Shown here piece by piece: positions 52,787 through 53,162 of a stretch of 53,162 nt of DNA. Below the pieces are notes generated by a model that ran no database searches, was not told the DNA's origin, and saw only the letters and a program-made list of their open reading frames with translations. The number at the start of each line of letters is the position of its first letter. Position 1 is the first letter of the stretch. Location of the stretch: the NCBI GenBank assembly GCA_003280105.1, contig QCFX01000010.1, positions 1 through 53,162 on the forward strand. Reading direction: 5' to 3'. The stretch comes from Prochlorococcus sp. AG-363-N20 (GTDB lineage: Bacteria > Cyanobacteriota > Cyanobacteriia > PCC-6307 > Cyanobiaceae). The position numbers and the translations under genes are program-made.

Positions 52787-53162
52787 TTAACGGCCTATTA
52801 ACTCTTGGACCATTGAAAGTTGACTTGTATCTCGAATAATAAGAACAACGCTTAATCCAACAAGAAGAAGAAGACCTGATTGAATAAAAACCAGTTGAAC
52901 TTTTTCTGGAATAGGCCTTCCACGTATTCCTTCTATTAAAAGAAGTGCTAATTGCCCTCCATCTAAAAGTGGAAGTGGCAAAGAATTGAGAACAGCCAAA
53001 TTAATAGAAACAAGCGATGCAAAAAGAACTAGGCCTGAACTTCCTTCTCCTGAAAGTTGGGCACCTAATTCGACAATCTTGACTGGCCCACTTAATTGTT
53101 TGGCAGTAGCACTGAAGTCAGTAATTAGGCCTTGATACCCCTTCACGGTTCTGACTAGTAGA
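52787..53162 (-). CDS. rseP: Site-2 membrane metalloprotease (RseP/M50 family), C-terminal part, cut by window end
   Basis: The frame is open to the window edge, so the N-terminus with the HExxH zinc motif is missing. The visible part has SGPVKIVELGAQLSGEG, the helix NLAVLNSLPLPLLDGGQLALLLIEGIRGRPIPEK with the LDGG motif that holds the third zinc ligand, and a final membrane helix (LLLVGLSVVLIIRD). M50 proteases cleave anti-sigma factors or signal-peptide remnants within the membrane. A GTG at 53146 is internal. Confidence 0.93.
   Translation of the reverse strand, partial: LLVRTVKGYQGLITDFSATAKQLSGPVKIVELGAQLSGEGSSGLVLFASLVSINLAVLNSLPLPLLDGGQLALLLIEGIRGRPIPEKVQLVFIQSGLLLLVGLSVVLIIRDTSQLSMVQELIGR

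Noticed and set aside
52740-52790. Terminator downstream of the site-2 protease gene
   Set aside because: A TTTTCC/GGAAAA pairing is present, but the stem is short and is not followed by a U run in the needed direction.

Overview
The window looks like a chromosome segment of a marine picocyanobacterium, most likely a low-light type Prochlorococcus. The grounds are: cyanobacterial families (TrpC with an N-terminal extension, ZipN/Ftn2, PetP/DUF2862, DUF1517, DUF3611, DUF3122, the long cyanobacterial ThiE, a group 2 sigma factor), a nickel superoxide dismutase in a sodN-sodX-sodT group, very compact spacing, moderate to low GC, and frequent GTG/TTG starts. The genus is inferred from content and style; no database was searched.

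Positions 1-35.4 kb are dense housekeeping sequence: lpdA (end only), trpC, the Ni-SOD group, an FKBP isomerase, lnt, mnmA, nnr, a sigma factor, pdhA, zipN, ffh, rpsP, a PhoH protein, a Bax-inhibitor-1 protein, era, trmD, ispF, a TIGR03792-type protein, a LarB/CpmA protein, a DUF1517 protein, thiS-thiE, ribF, a DUF3611 protein, surE, pheS, nadK, a DUF192 protein, cobL, ribD, ftsH, argF and lexA. Several short genes (44, 55, 30 and 40 codons) sit in gaps that would otherwise appear empty.

Positions 35.7-46.9 kb, between tRNA-Ala(GGC) and tRNA-Arg(TCT), are more AT-rich and accessory. They hold a Wzx-type flippase, an FkbM methyltransferase, a secreted protein, an inverse-autotransporter-like beta-barrel protein, two divergent DUF2079 membrane proteins, an orphan Nif11-type leader peptide, PetP and small proteins. 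The flippase, secreted protein and beta-barrel genes are interrupted by four frameshifts. Each lies in a run of exactly six A/T bases, and each is repaired by removing one base. The surrounding core genes keep homopolymers of six to eight bases in frame, so random sequence error alone is a poor explanation. Pseudogene decay, reversible slipped-strand phase variation, and RNA-level slippage all remain possible.

Positions 47-53.2 kb return to core genes: an HTH-containing protein, a LapA-like membrane protein, rsmI, cysQ, pnp, rpsN and the end of a site-2 protease gene.

Other notable structures are perfect palindromes between sodN and sodX and in the 5' leader of tRNA-Ala, smaller palindromes before sodN and the Nif11 gene, and divergent rsmI and cysQ whose ATG codons overlap. 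No CRISPR array, transposase, integrase, rRNA or replication origin was seen.
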